In this document: piece after piece, positions 26,450-34,989 of the stretch
Numbering within the stretch: the stretch's first letter is position 1
Layout of the letters: each line of letters begins with the position of its first letter
NCBI GenBank assembly: GCA_903970615.1
Contig: CAJCJH010000045.1
Span: 1-45,372, forward strand
Length of the DNA: 45,372 nt
Reading direction: 5' to 3'
From: Rhodospirillales bacterium
GTDB taxonomy: Bacteria; Pseudomonadota; Gammaproteobacteria; Nevskiales; Nevskiaceae
The notes under the pieces: model-generated
What the model saw: the letters and a program-made list of their open reading frames with translations, nothing else
Told to the model about the DNA's origin: nothing
Database searches by the model: none
Made by a program: the position numbers and the translations under genes

Positions 26450-27175
26450 ATGAAGCGCGTCGTTATCGCACTTGCCCTCCTGCTTGCGCCGCTGATCGCC
26501 AGCGCCGAAAGCGATGCGCCAGCCGCCGCCGCCGCCAGCGCCAAGCTGGACCCATTCACCGGCGCAGACCCGGCTGCCGGTGCGTCGAAAGCGGCGGTTT
26601 GCTACGCCTGTCATGGTCCGGGCGGCAATGGCGGCGTCAATCCGGCCTGGCCCAAGCTGGCAGGCCAGCATTCTTCCTATATTTACGAGCAGCTCAGCGC
26701 GTTCAAGTGCGGAACCTTGCCGGCGGATCAGCGCACGGCGGCCAAGTGCAGCGATGTTCGTGTGAATGCGATTATGGCCGGCCAGGTCGCCAATTTATCG
26801 GACGACGATATGCGTGCGCTCGGCGCCTACTTCGCCACCCAGAAACCGGTGCCCGGTCTCGGCGATAAAGCGACTGCCGCGCTTGGCGACAAACTCTATC
26901 GCGCCGGCGACGCCAGCCGCGGCCTGCCGGCTTGTGCGGCTTGTCATGGTCCCAGCGGCGCGGGCAACTCGGCCGCACAATTCCCGCGTGTCAGTGGTCA
27001 GAACACAATTTACGTGGCCACCGAGTTGAAGGACTATCGCACCTGCGCCGCCAACAATTTCCAGAATTGCGATCGCGGTGGTGTCGGCAAGGCGCAGATG
27101 ATGTCGACGGTGGCCAGCAAGCTCACCGACGCCGAAATCGATGCGCTGGCCGCGTATCTCACCGGCCTGAACTGA
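26450..27175 (+). CDS. Di-heme cytochrome c4
   Basis: A 241-residue exported di-heme cytochrome. Signal peptide MKRVVIALALLLAPLIASA, then two cytochrome c domains with heme sites CYACH (51-55) and CAACH (162-166). Likely Met ligands lie in AIMAGQ and in the AQMMS stretch. Cytochrome c4 shuttles electrons in the periplasm, typically to cbb3 or related terminal oxidases. An unusual feature is an extra cysteine pair at the same place in each domain: C87/C100 and C199/C207, just before the Met ligand region. dsbA follows with 58 bp between, on the same strand, as in Pseudomonas and Xanthomonas. Confidence 0.93.
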   Translation: MKRVVIALALLLAPLIASAESDAPAAAAASAKLDPFTGADPAAGASKAAVCYACHGPGGNGGVNPAWPKLAGQHSSYIYEQLSAFKCGTLPADQRTAAKCSDVRVNAIMAGQVANLSDDDMRALGAYFATQKPVPGLGDKATAALGDKLYRAGDASRGLPACAACHGPSGAGNSAAQFPRVSGQNTIYVATELKDYRTCAANNFQNCDRGGVGKAQMMSTVASKLTDAEIDALAAYLTGLN

Positions 27176-27233
27176 TCGCGCGACGCCCTGAATCGAACGG
27201 ACTGAATTGCATCGAATCCAGAGGAGAATCCCC

Positions 27234-27875
27234 ATGCGCGTGTTCAAACCCCTGCTGTGGCTTGGCCTATCGATACTCGCGGCAACTGGCTCAGCGGCCA
27301 ACGATTCCGCCAGCGCCTACGAGCTGGGCAAGCAGTACAACCTCGTGCGCGAAGTGGCAACGCCGGTCGATCCGAAGCGCATTGCAGTCGAGGAATTCTT
27401 CTGCTTCTGCTGCCCGCATTGCTACGCGGTCGAGCCTTTGATCGAAGGCTGGCGCAAGAAAAAAGCGACTGATGTCGATTTCATTTACGTGCCGAATACG
27501 CTCGGCCGTCCCGACGGCGAAGTGCAGGCGCGCGCCTTTTACATCGCGCAGGCGCTCGGCGTGGAAGACAAGATTCACCAGCCGATGTTCCAGGCGATTC
27601 ACGATCAGCACATTCCGATGGGTTCGCTGAATACCGTGCGCGATCTGTTCGCCAGCGCCGCCGGCGTGAAGCCGGACGATTTCGATCAGCTTTCCAGCAG
27701 TTTCGTGGTCGATGGCAACCTGCGCAAAGCCGAAATAGAGGCGCGCGATTATGGTGTTTCCAGCACGCCGACGATCGTTGTCGGCGGCAAATATTCGGTC
27801 GCCGGCGGCTCGCCCGACCTGACCAAAATTCTCGATTTCCTGGTCGATAAAGTCCGCAAGGAACGGAAGTCGTAA
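27234..27875 (+). CDS. dsbA: Thiol:disulfide interchange protein DsbA
   Basis: Periplasmic oxidoreductase that introduces disulfides into exported proteins. Start ATG 27234 is preceded by GAGGAGA, a good ribosome-binding site, and gives a 213-residue protein with signal peptide (LLWLGLSILAATGSAA). The active site is CPHC at 60-63 and the cis-Pro loop is VSSTPTIVVGG. Unusually, two further cysteines precede the active site (C57 and C59), so the stretch reads FFCFCCPHCYAV. The long form (two-helix insertion with FYIAQALGVEDKIHQPMFQAIH) is typical of Pseudomonas/Xanthomonas-type DsbA1. Neighbouring cytochrome c4 needs reduced CxxCH before heme attachment, so the pairing is plausible functionally. 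Confidence 0.95.
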   Translation: MRVFKPLLWLGLSILAATGSAANDSASAYELGKQYNLVREVATPVDPKRIAVEEFFCFCCPHCYAVEPLIEGWRKKKATDVDFIYVPNTLGRPDGEVQARAFYIAQALGVEDKIHQPMFQAIHDQHIPMGSLNTVRDLFASAAGVKPDDFDQLSSSFVVDGNLRKAEIEARDYGVSSTPTIVVGGKYSVAGGSPDLTKILDFLVDKVRKERKS

Positions 27876-27897
27876 AACACCTGGCGATTAGAGACAG

Positions 27898-27929
27898 CCC
27901 CGGACGATCTGCAGATGTCCGGGGGTTTT
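27898..27929 (+). terminator. Intrinsic terminator after dsbA
   Basis: CCCCGGAC (27898-27905) pairs with GTCCGGGG (27917-27924), with an inner palindrome ATCTGCAGAT that extends the hairpin, followed by GTTTTGTTG. It lies 22 bp after the dsbA stop and ends the cytochrome c4-dsbA unit. Confidence 0.8.
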
Positions 27930-28056
27930 GTTGTTGAACCGCACATCACGGCCGCAGCAATGCGCCCTGATCCGACGCCATCAATCGGGAATGCCGCGCC
28001 TCGGCTCGCGGTCAAATCAAAAGACCCGGACTCTGCCGATAAGCCGGAGGAAACAC

Positions 28057-28371
28057 ATGGCCGCAAGCATCCCGAAATTCGACAATTTCGCTGTGTTTTA
28101 CCCGTTTTATTTGAGCGAACACTCCAATAGATTTTGTCGCCGTATGCATTTCATCGGCAGCACGCTGGTGTTGCTGACGCTGCTGTTTTCGATCGTGAGC
28201 GCACAGCCGGCGTATCTTTGGCTGCTGCCGGTTTTCGGCTATGGCTGCGCCTGGATCGGCCATTTCGTGTTTGAAAAAAACCGGCCCGCGACCTTCAAAG
28301 CGCCGTTGTACAGCCTGATCGGCGACTGGGTGATGTACCGCGATATGTGGCTCGGTCGCGTGACGTTTTGA
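28057..28371 (+). CDS. Mpo1-like (DUF962) membrane protein
   Basis: A 104-residue protein of the DUF962/Mpo1-like family. It contains FYPFYLSEHSNRFCRRMHFIGS, two hydrophobic helices (LVLLTLLFSIVSAQPAYLWL and LPVFGYGCAWIGHFVFEKN), and NRPATFKAPLYSLIGDWVMY, with the conserved histidines in SEH, MHF and GHF that suggest metal binding. The yeast homologue is a dioxygenase of fatty-acid alpha-oxidation; bacterial members are uncharacterised. ATG 28057 is preceded by CCGGAGG. It is a monocistronic unit between the dsbA terminator and mnmG, 83 bp before the latter. Confidence 0.85.
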   Translation: MAASIPKFDNFAVFYPFYLSEHSNRFCRRMHFIGSTLVLLTLLFSIVSAQPAYLWLLPVFGYGCAWIGHFVFEKNRPATFKAPLYSLIGDWVMYRDMWLGRVTF

Positions 28372-28454
28372 ACTCTGCTGCGCGCGTCGCGTCGCGGCGA
28401 AAGCGCTAAAATCCGCGCCGTATTTTCGATGCAATGGTTTTGCGGGATCACTCA

Positions 28455-30344
28455 ATGTCGCAACAGGAATTCGATGTCATCGTTATCGGCGGCGGCCACG
28501 CCGGCACCGAGGCTGCGCTGGCCGCGGCGCGCAGCGGCGTACGCACGCTTCTGCTGACGCAGAACATCGAAACGCTCGGCCAGATGTCGTGCAATCCGGC
28601 GATCGGCGGCATCGGCAAGGGTCATCTGGTGCGGGAGATCGACGCGCTCGGCGGCTTGATGGCACGCGCGGCCGATTGCGCCGGCATCCAGTTCCGCACG
28701 CTCAATGCCAGCAAAGGGCCGGCAGTGCGCGCCACGCGCGCGCAGGCGGATCGCATGCTCTACAAACAGGCCGTGCGTGAAGCGCTGGAAAAGCAACCGA
28801 ATTTAGCGCTATTCCAGCAGGAAGTGGATGATTTGATCGTCGCAGGCGAACAGGTGCGCGGTGTGGTCACGCGCATGGGTTTGCGTTTCCGCGCATCCGC
28901 AGTGGTGCTGACGGTCGGGACATTTCTCGCCGGGAAAATCCATATTGGTTTGGTGAATCATCAAGGCGGCCGCGCGGGTGATGCGCCGAGCAATACGCTG
29001 GCGGCGCGTCTGCGCGAGTTGAATCTGCGCATCGGCCGGCTGAAGACCGGCACACCACCGCGCATCGACGGCCGCACCATCGATTTCTCCGGATTGCAGG
29101 AACAGCCGGGCGATACGCCCACGCCGGTGTTTTCGTTCATGGGTTCGCGCGAAGAGCATCCGCGCCAGGTGCCGTGCTGGATCACGCACACCAACACGCG
29201 CACGCACGACATCATCCGCAGCGGCTTCGATCGTTCGCCGATGTTCACCGGCGTGATCGAAGGCACCGGGCCGCGCTATTGCCCGAGCGTGGAAGACAAG
29301 GTCAACCGCTTCGCCGACAAGACTTCGCACCAGATTTTCATCGAGCCGGAAGGCTTGAACACGCGCGAGATTTATCCGAACGGCATTTCCACTTCGCTGC
29401 CGTATGACGTGCAGGAAGCTTTCGTGCGCAGCATCAAGGGCTTCGAAAACGCGCGCATTACGCGGCCTGGTTATGCGATCGAATACGATTATTTCGATCC
29501 GCGCGATCTGCGTCGCTCGCTCGAAACGAAGGCTATTGCCGGGCTGTTTTTCGCTGGCCAGATCAACGGCACCACCGGCTACGAAGAAGCTGCCGCGCAG
29601 GGCTTGCTGGCGGGCATCAACGCGGCGAGGCTGGCGCGCGGCGAAGCCTCGTGGACGCCGCAGCGGCATGAAGCCTACATCGGCGTTCTGGTCGACGATT
29701 TGATCACGCGGGGCACCAACGAGCCGTATCGCATGTTCACCTCGCGCGCCGAGCATCGGCTGCTGCTGCGCGAAGACAATGCCGATCTGCGGCTGACGCC
29801 AATCGGCCATGAACTCGGCCTGGTGGATGATCTTCGCTGGCAGCTTTTCAGTGAAAAGCGCGAGGCGATCGAGCGCGAACATGCGCGGCTGGATTCGCTA
29901 TGGTTCAAGCCGTCCCAGCTGCAGAGCCCAGCAATTACAGCGATATTCGGCCCTGCGCCGGCGAGCAGCCGAACCTCCGCGCTGGATTTATTACGCCGGC
30001 CGGAAGGTAGCTACGCCGCTTTGCAGACGCTGGAGCTGGTGCCGCCGGCGATCGATCCACAGGTTGCCGAGCAGGTCGAAATCCGCGTGAAGTACGCCGG
30101 CTACATCGAACGTCAGCAGGGCGACATCGAACGCGCGCGGCGTTACGAGGAAGCACCGCTGCCGCTCGATCTTGACTACGCGAATGTCAGCGGTTTATCC
30201 AACGAAGTGCGACAGAAGCTGATGTCGCATCGGCCGGAAACGGTGGGTCAGGCGGCGCGAGTTTCCGGCATCACGCCGTCGGCGGTTTCGTTATTGCTGG
30301 TGCATTTGAAAAAAATCGGCTTGCTGCGCAAAAGCGCTGCTTGA
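28455..30344 (+). CDS. mnmG: tRNA uridine-5-carboxymethylaminomethyl(34) synthesis enzyme MnmG
   Basis: MnmG (GidA) with MnmE installs the cmnm5 group on wobble U34. The 629-residue protein begins with [16 protein letters not shown] (FAD site, GGGHAG at 12-17), has [14 protein letters not shown] and the catalytic cysteine region around VPCWITHTN, the tRNA-binding/NADH part [17 protein letters not shown], and C-terminal [30 protein letters not shown]. All signatures look intact. ATG 28455 is chosen; an in-frame ATG at 28434 would add seven residues. Unusually for bacteria of this group, rsmG, parA and parB do not follow directly on this strand: a parB lies 2 kb downstream on the other strand. 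Confidence 0.97.
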   Translation: MSQQEFDVIVIGGGHAGTEAALAAARSGVRTLLLTQNIETLGQMSCNPAIGGIGKGHLVREIDALGGLMARAADCAGIQFRTLNASKGPAVRATRAQADRMLYKQAVREALEKQPNLALFQQEVDDLIVAGEQVRGVVTRMGLRFRASAVVLTVGTFLAGKIHIGLVNHQGGRAGDAPSNTLAARLRELNLRIGRLKTGTPPRIDGRTIDFSGLQEQPGDTPTPVFSFMGSREEHPRQVPCWITHTNTRTHDIIRSGFDRSPMFTGVIEGTGPRYCPSVEDKVNRFADKTSHQIFIEPEGLNTREIYPNGISTSLPYDVQEAFVRSIKGFENARITRPGYAIEYDYFDPRDLRRSLETKAIAGLFFAGQINGTTGYEEAAAQGLLAGINAARLARGEASWTPQRHEAYIGVLVDDLITRGTNEPYRMFTSRAEHRLLLREDNADLRLTPIGHELGLVDDLRWQLFSEKREAIEREHARLDSLWFKPSQLQSPAITAIFGPAPASSRTSALDLLRRPEGSYAALQTLELVPPAIDPQVAEQVEIRVKYAGYIERQQGDIERARRYEEAPLPLDLDYANVSGLSNEVRQKLMSHRPETVGQAARVSGITPSAVSLLLVHLKKIGLLRKSAA

Positions 30345-30425
30345 ACCGCCCGGCTTGCGGGCTTGAATCGGCGCCGTTAGCGGCGCGAGAAGCTGCTGGT
30401 TTGTATCGACGAAAAAATCGCGTCT

Positions 30426-30827
30426 TCAGCAGAGCGTGTTGATCGCGCGCAGCACATCCGAACGCGAAATCAGCCCGACCAGCTGGTCGCCCTGCACAAC
30501 CGGATAGCGCCGGTAGGATGCGCTGACGAACATGGCGGCCAGCTGCATCAGCGTGGCTTCCGGATCGACACTGACCACCTTGGTCGCCATGAACTGGCTT
30601 ACCGGCCCGGCGATGCAGGTGTCCTGCGAAGCGGTGAGTCCGATGGTGAGGCAGTCGCGTTCGGAAAGCATGCCGACCAGTTTGCCGGCGGCATCCAGCA
30701 CCGGCGCGCCGGCGATGCGATGCGTGACCAGCGCGTTGATCGCGGACATGACGTCCATATCCGGCGTAAAAGTCACCAGCTTGGTGCTCATGTATTCACG
30801 GACGCGCAGTGAGTCTAGCGTTGCCAT
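30426..30827 (-). CDS. CBS domain pair protein
   Basis: A 133-residue protein with two tandem CBS domains: first at about 8-65 (YMSTKLVTFTPDMDVMSAINAL to VGMLSERDCLT), second at about 73-130 (MATKVVSVDPEATLMQLAAMFV to LVGLISRSDVLRAI). CBS pairs bind adenosyl ligands such as AMP, ATP or SAM and usually regulate a partner; here it stands alone. ATG 30827 is preceded by GGAGGAG, which fixes the start. It is convergent with mnmG (81 bp between stops). Regulation of mnmG is possible but has no direct support. Confidence 0.9.
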   Translation of the reverse strand: MATLDSLRVREYMSTKLVTFTPDMDVMSAINALVTHRIAGAPVLDAAGKLVGMLSERDCLTIGLTASQDTCIAGPVSQFMATKVVSVDPEATLMQLAAMFVSASYRRYPVVQGDQLVGLISRSDVLRAINTLC

Positions 30828-30937
30828 CGCATCTCCTCCCACAAAACTCTTGCCGTTATCGCAGCGATTCCGACATTAGCGCGTCGCGCCGCTCAGCGCA
30901 AAGGTGTATCGGCTGAGGAATTTAAAGAAGATACATG

Positions 30938-31720
30938 CTAGACGCCGTCGCCGAGCAGATCGAATTGCGGGTTCGGCTCGTCGCTACCGGCTTTGGGCAG
31001 CACCGCATGCAAACCGGCGCCGTGTTCGCGCAGCCAGGCACGCCAGTTTTCAAAATCCGGCATCTGCCGGTTCACCAGATGCCAGAAGCGTTTTGAATGA
31101 TTCAGATGGCGCCGATGGCAAAGCTCGTGAATCACAACATAGCGCAGCACTTCGGTCGGCGCCAGGATCAGCCGCCAGTTCAAACTGATGAGCCCGGCCG
31201 GGGTGCAGCTGCCCCACAGCGAGCGCTGATCGGCGACGCGCGGACCTTCAAAATCAACGCCAAGCCTTGTGGCTTCGTCCTGCAGGATGTGCAGCGATTC
31301 GCGCCGCGCCAGTTCGCGCAAGCTGCGCCGCACCGCGGTGGCACGCGCCGCCGGGCTGGTTTGGGCGGGCGCGCAAAACAGCGTGATCGCTTCGTCGATG
31401 CGCACCAGCGGCCGCGCGCTGCGCGTCGGCACCAGCAGCAGCGGCATGCGCAGCCCGCGCAAGGGAATTCGATCGCGGCCATCCCAGCGCGGCGGCTGCG
31501 GTGCCGGCGCTTTGGGATGCTGCTGCCATTCGACGACCTTGCGCCGCACCCAGTCTTCGCGGCTGCGCAGAAAATCGTAAGCCGCGCGTTTGGGAACGGT
31601 GCGCGGGATCACCAGCAGCACGCGGCCATCGGGACGTACTTCGATGCGGATCGAGCGCGCCTGCGGGCTGATGCGCTCGACAACCTGCAGCGCTAGCAGC
31701 GCTGCTTCTGCGGACGGCAT
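30938..31720 (-). CDS. YgjP-like (DUF45) metallopeptidase-family protein
   Basis: A 260-residue protein of the YgjP/DUF45 family (M48-like zincin clan). The zinc motif is HELCHRRHLNHSKRFW (residues 198-213), with the HExxH histidines at 198 and 202 and a third ligand likely at H208. Upstream are SLWGSCTPAGLISLNWRLILAP, the family's conserved sheet. Function is unproven, although homologues are described as nucleotide/protein processing hydrolases. It is followed downstream on the same strand by a CBS protein and preceded by the lipocalin gene by 6 bp, so the two upstream genes may be co-transcribed. Confidence 0.87.
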   Translation of the reverse strand: MPSAEAALLALQVVERISPQARSIRIEVRPDGRVLLVIPRTVPKRAAYDFLRSREDWVRRKVVEWQQHPKAPAPQPPRWDGRDRIPLRGLRMPLLLVPTRSARPLVRIDEAITLFCAPAQTSPAARATAVRRSLRELARRESLHILQDEATRLGVDFEGPRVADQRSLWGSCTPAGLISLNWRLILAPTEVLRYVVIHELCHRRHLNHSKRFWHLVNRQMPDFENWRAWLREHGAGLHAVLPKAGSDEPNPQFDLLGDGV

Positions 31721-31726
31721 AAGAAA

Positions 31727-32329
31727 CTATTGTGGCGTCTGGAAACCGGGCTGACCCAGTTGTTCGGGAGTTTGCGGGACACGTTTGAAAGTGCTGATGT
31801 CGTAGCCCTGTGCGGCGAAATGTTGCAGTAAATCCTGGTACTTCGCGTCGCTCATCTGTGGCGAGCGGGCGAATATCCAGCCCCAGCTTTTATCCGGATA
31901 ACCGACCAGAGCGTACTGGTAATCGGCATCGACATAAATGATCGGGTAGCTGAAGTATATCGGCCAAAACGGCGACGCGCGCCACTTCGCATTGTGCGTG
32001 CCTTCGACCACGTAATCCTTCAGTGCGGCGCGAGTGAGTTCGCTATCGAAAGTTTTTTTGTGGCCAAAAAAAATGTCGTCGATATCGCCATCCGCGCGCT
32101 TGCTGTATTCGACATAACTGCCGACGAACCCGCGCTCGGCGAAGTACGGCACATTCGCGATGATGTACCAGCGGCCCATGTAGCGATCGAGATCGACATT
32201 CGGTGCAAGCTTCAATGGCGCATCTGCAATCGGCTCTGAAGGCGTGTGAGCACAGGCATCCAGAGTGATTGGTGCTATAGAAGTCAGCGCCAGCAACAGC
32301 GCACATTTCCTGCGATTTCCATTCAACAT
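31727..32329 (-). CDS. Lipocalin family protein (Blc-like outer-membrane lipoprotein)
   Basis: A 200-residue exported lipocalin. The N-terminus is a signal ending ITLDAC (C26), a lipoprotein-like site although not a perfect lipobox. The lipocalin core starts LDRYMGRWYIIANVPYFAE with the conserved GxW, then VGSYVEYSKRADGDIDDIFF, and continues to AALKDYVVEGTHNAKW and YQYALVGYPDKSWGWIFARSP. The latter block is a hallmark of Blc/apolipoprotein-D-like members, which bind lysophospholipids or fatty acids. It may be outer-membrane anchored. The YgjP-like gene starts 6 bp past its stop. ATG 32329 is preferred over the ATG seven codons upstream because it begins directly at the signal sequence. Confidence 0.88.
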   Translation of the reverse strand: MLNGNRRKCALLLALTSIAPITLDACAHTPSEPIADAPLKLAPNVDLDRYMGRWYIIANVPYFAERGFVGSYVEYSKRADGDIDDIFFGHKKTFDSELTRAALKDYVVEGTHNAKWRASPFWPIYFSYPIIYVDADYQYALVGYPDKSWGWIFARSPQMSDAKYQDLLQHFAAQGYDISTFKRVPQTPEQLGQPGFQTPQ

Positions 32330-32430
32330 GATCTGCTCCCTGATTCGCAATCGGCAATCTCAACCATGCCTTGAGCAACGGCGCAATGACGATTCCGGAT
32401 TCGATAACCCTAAGACTACGCATTGCAAGC

Positions 32431-33216
32431 TCAGTTCGGTTTGCAGCCGATCCGTTCAAGCAGACCATCGAGCTCATCGAGACTATGAAAGCGGATGCGC
32501 AGCTCGCCCTTGTTTTTTGCCAAAGCTTGAAACGCAACCGGATAGCCGAGCTGCTCCGATAACTGTTGCGCCAGCCGCGACCAGTCATCCGCACGCAAAG
32601 GCCTGGCAGGCTGCGGCACCGCTGCGGCGAGCCGGCGTTCCAGCGCGCGCACAGTCAGATTTTCGCGCACGCATACTGCGGCCCATTTCAACTGCGCGGC
32701 CACATCCAGCCCGGCCAGAATCTTGGCGTGACCGAGCGACAGCTCAGCCGAATCCACTAGTGCCCGCACCGGCGGCGCGAGCGACAGCAGGCGCAAAAAA
32801 TTGGTGACATAAGCGCGTGATTTGCCGATGCGGCTGCCGATCGCCTCGTGCGTCAGCGCGAAGGCTTCACCGAGCCGGCGCAGACCTTCCGCGGTCTCGA
32901 TCGGCGACAGCGATTCGCGTTGCAGGTTTTCGATCAGGCCGAGAATATGTGCGGCATCGTCGTCGAGATCGTCGCGGATCACCGCGGGCACTTCGTGCAA
33001 GCCGGCCAGTTGCGCGGCGCGCCAGCGGCGTTCGCCGGCGAGCAGTTCGTAAAAGCGTCCGCGGCGGCGCAGAACCAGCGGCTGGACGATGCCGGATTCG
33101 CGGATCGACGCCGCCAGTTCCGCCAGCCGTTCCGGTTCGAAGCGCTTGCGCGCCTGGGTCTCGCCGGGCTGGATCAGGTCCACCGGGATGCGGTGCACTT
33201 CGTCGGCGCGGCTCAT
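32431..33216 (-). CDS. parB: ParB/RepB/Spo0J family chromosome partition protein
   Basis: A 261-residue ParB: N-terminal CTP-binding domain with LIQPGETQARKRF and the GERRWRAA P-motif (61-68), ENLQRESLSPIETAEG, then the HTH region with GKSRAYVTNFLRLLSL and LSLGHAKILAGLD, the conserved chromosomal ParB signature. The C-terminal segment is short, so the dimerisation domain is on the small side. ParB loads on parS and spreads by CTP switching. No parA lies beside it and no palindromic parS consensus was seen by eye in the window. It is divergent from folE (72 bp between starts). It could be the chromosomal ParB separated from parA or a paralogue. Confidence 0.87.
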   Translation of the reverse strand: MSRADEVHRIPVDLIQPGETQARKRFEPERLAELAASIRESGIVQPLVLRRRGRFYELLAGERRWRAAQLAGLHEVPAVIRDDLDDDAAHILGLIENLQRESLSPIETAEGLRRLGEAFALTHEAIGSRIGKSRAYVTNFLRLLSLAPPVRALVDSAELSLGHAKILAGLDVAAQLKWAAVCVRENLTVRALERRLAAAVPQPARPLRADDWSRLAQQLSEQLGYPVAFQALAKNKGELRIRFHSLDELDGLLERIGCKPN

Positions 33217-33288
33217 CGGCAGACTTGAACCGGTTTATAGGGCATGCTGTGAAATAATCGGAACAAACCGGAACCAGTCGAGAATAAA

Positions 33289-33831
33289 GTGGAACAAGAG
33301 TATCGCGCCATTCTGCAGGCCGTGGGTGAAGATCCGGAACGCGAAGGTTTGTTGAGAACGCCGCACCGCGCCGCAAAAGCGATGGAGTTTCTGACGCAAG
33401 GCTATCGCCAGAATCTGCAGGATCTGGTCAACGACGCGCTGTTCGCCAGCAGTAACAACGAGATGGTGATCGTGCGCGATATCGAACTGTATTCGCTCTG
33501 CGAGCATCACCTGCTGCCCTTCATCGGCCGCGCGCACGTGGCGTATCTGCCGGCGGGGAAAGTGCTGGGACTGTCGAAGATTCCGCGCATCGTGGATATG
33601 TTCGCACGGCGTTTTCAGATCCAGGAAAAACTGACGCAGCAGATCGGTAATTGTATTCTCGAAGTCACCGGCGCACTCGGTGTTGCAGTAGTCGTCGAAG
33701 CGAAACATCTGTGCGCGATGATGCGTGGCGTGCAGAAGCAGAACTCGTCGATGACCACCTCGATGATGCTTGGCCGCTTCCGCGACGACCCGCGAACTCG
33801 TCAGGAATTTTTGACGCTCATCAAGAATTGA
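33289..33831 (+). CDS. folE: GTP cyclohydrolase I FolE
   Basis: FolE converts GTP to 7,8-dihydroneopterin triphosphate, the first step of folate/tetrahydropterin synthesis. The 180-residue protein has the zinc site [11 protein letters not shown] (C71, H74) and the second zinc cysteine in [14 protein letters not shown] (C142), with the RGVQK active-site signature intact. [22 protein letters not shown] is standard for the family. The start is GTG at 33289. Terminal residues TLIKN match the family end. It stands 72 bp from the divergent parB gene. Confidence 0.96.
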   Translation: MEQEYRAILQAVGEDPEREGLLRTPHRAAKAMEFLTQGYRQNLQDLVNDALFASSNNEMVIVRDIELYSLCEHHLLPFIGRAHVAYLPAGKVLGLSKIPRIVDMFARRFQIQEKLTQQIGNCILEVTGALGVAVVVEAKHLCAMMRGVQKQNSSMTTSMMLGRFRDDPRTRQEFLTLIKN

Positions 33832-33963
33832 GAGCCATTCCTCGTAGCGCCGGCGTCCGAAGCGGGCTTGAAGCCGTATAATCGAGATACGCTTAGTAGT
33901 CAGAAACATGTGGGCTTGACGATCGCGCAATCTTTTCGTCTATCGCACAGGAGAGTTATCGAT

Positions 33964-34947
33964 ATGGGCAGTGCAGCGCCCTCCAGCAGTTTCGGAACGC
34001 CGGACCAGCTCGAAGTGCTGGTCTCGATGGAAGCGGCTGTCGTGCGCCTTACCGAAACGCATCAGGCCAGCCGGCGGCTGTGGTTCCCGAACGATTTGAC
34101 CTCGGCCGACGCTGAAGCCGGGTCCGAACTCGAAGCGGAACTGGCCGAACTGCGCGAAGCCGCACGCGGCTTGCCGGATGCCATGCGCGTTACGCTGGCG
34201 CTGAACCTGCTCACCGAAGAAGGGCTGCCGCATTTCCATCGGCTGATCGCAACGCATCTTGGCAATGAATCGCCGTGGGCCGAGTGGAACAATATGTGGA
34301 CGGCGGAAGAAGATCGCCACGGCTGCGCGCTGCGCGACTACGTGCGCGATGCACGCATCTTCAACATGGGCGCGCTCGAACGCATGCAGTATCGCTACAT
34401 CGAATGCGGCTTCAATCCGGATTGGCAGCGCGACCCTTATCGCCTGCTCGCGTACACCAGCATGCAGGAAAAAGCCACGCAGGTTGCGCACGCCAATGCC
34501 GGACGCACCTGCGGCAAACATGAGCCGCGAATCCAGCGCGTGCTGGCGCACATCGCCGGCGATGAGTCGCGGCACTATTCGTTTTACCGCAGCGCCTTCG
34601 CCGAAATCTTGGCGCGCGATACCAATCGCGCGCTGTTCTCGCTGCTGAAAGTAATGCCCGCGCTGGCGATGCCCGGCCACACCATGCCAGGCTACGATCA
34701 CATGTCGGAAGTGGTGCGCCGCGCCGGTGTTTATGGTCCGCGTCACTACCAGAAAATCGTCGAGGAACTGCTCGAATTCTGGAGGATCGGCGCGCTCGAA
34801 GGTCTCTCCGGCGAAGGCCGCGCGTCGCAAGACAAGCTGATGAAAATTCCGGCACGCCTGGCGCGCATGGCGGATTATCTGGACGCCAAAACCAATCCCC
34901 GCAACTTCAGTTTCGATTTCATCTACGATCGTGTCATCGAGATGTAA
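33964..34947 (+). CDS. Acyl-ACP desaturase (soluble di-iron, ferritin-like)
   Basis: A 327-residue soluble acyl-ACP desaturase. Di-iron ligands fit the ferritin-like pattern: E86 in LTEEGLPHF, E116 and H119 in WTAEEDRHG, E169 in MQEKATQ, and E201 and H204 in GDESRHYSFY. There is no membrane helix. Such enzymes introduce a cis double bond in an acyl-ACP chain; plant and actinobacterial members are best known. ATG 33964 follows AGGAGAGTTATCGAT, a good ribosome-binding site. A TATAAT at 33877-33882 could be the -10 of its promoter, though no clear -35 was found. The regiospecificity cannot be read by eye. It is convergent with acylphosphatase. Confidence 0.88.
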   Translation: MGSAAPSSSFGTPDQLEVLVSMEAAVVRLTETHQASRRLWFPNDLTSADAEAGSELEAELAELREAARGLPDAMRVTLALNLLTEEGLPHFHRLIATHLGNESPWAEWNNMWTAEEDRHGCALRDYVRDARIFNMGALERMQYRYIECGFNPDWQRDPYRLLAYTSMQEKATQVAHANAGRTCGKHEPRIQRVLAHIAGDESRHYSFYRSAFAEILARDTNRALFSLLKVMPALAMPGHTMPGYDHMSEVVRRAGVYGPRHYQKIVEELLEFWRIGALEGLSGEGRASQDKLMKIPARLARMADYLDAKTNPRNFSFDFIYDRVIEM

Positions 34948-34989
34948 TCCGGCCAGCAAGCCGTGCAGTCCGGCATCGCGCTCGCTGCT

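Noticed and set aside
30370-30387. GCGCCG-TTAG-CGGCGC hairpin after mnmG as a terminator
   Set aside because: The stem is perfect but no T-run follows on either strand, so it is not a convincing rho-independent terminator.
28434-33216. Chromosome origin near mnmG/parB
   Set aside because: No DnaA-box cluster, dnaA, rpmH or parS palindrome was recognised, and parA/rsmG are missing.
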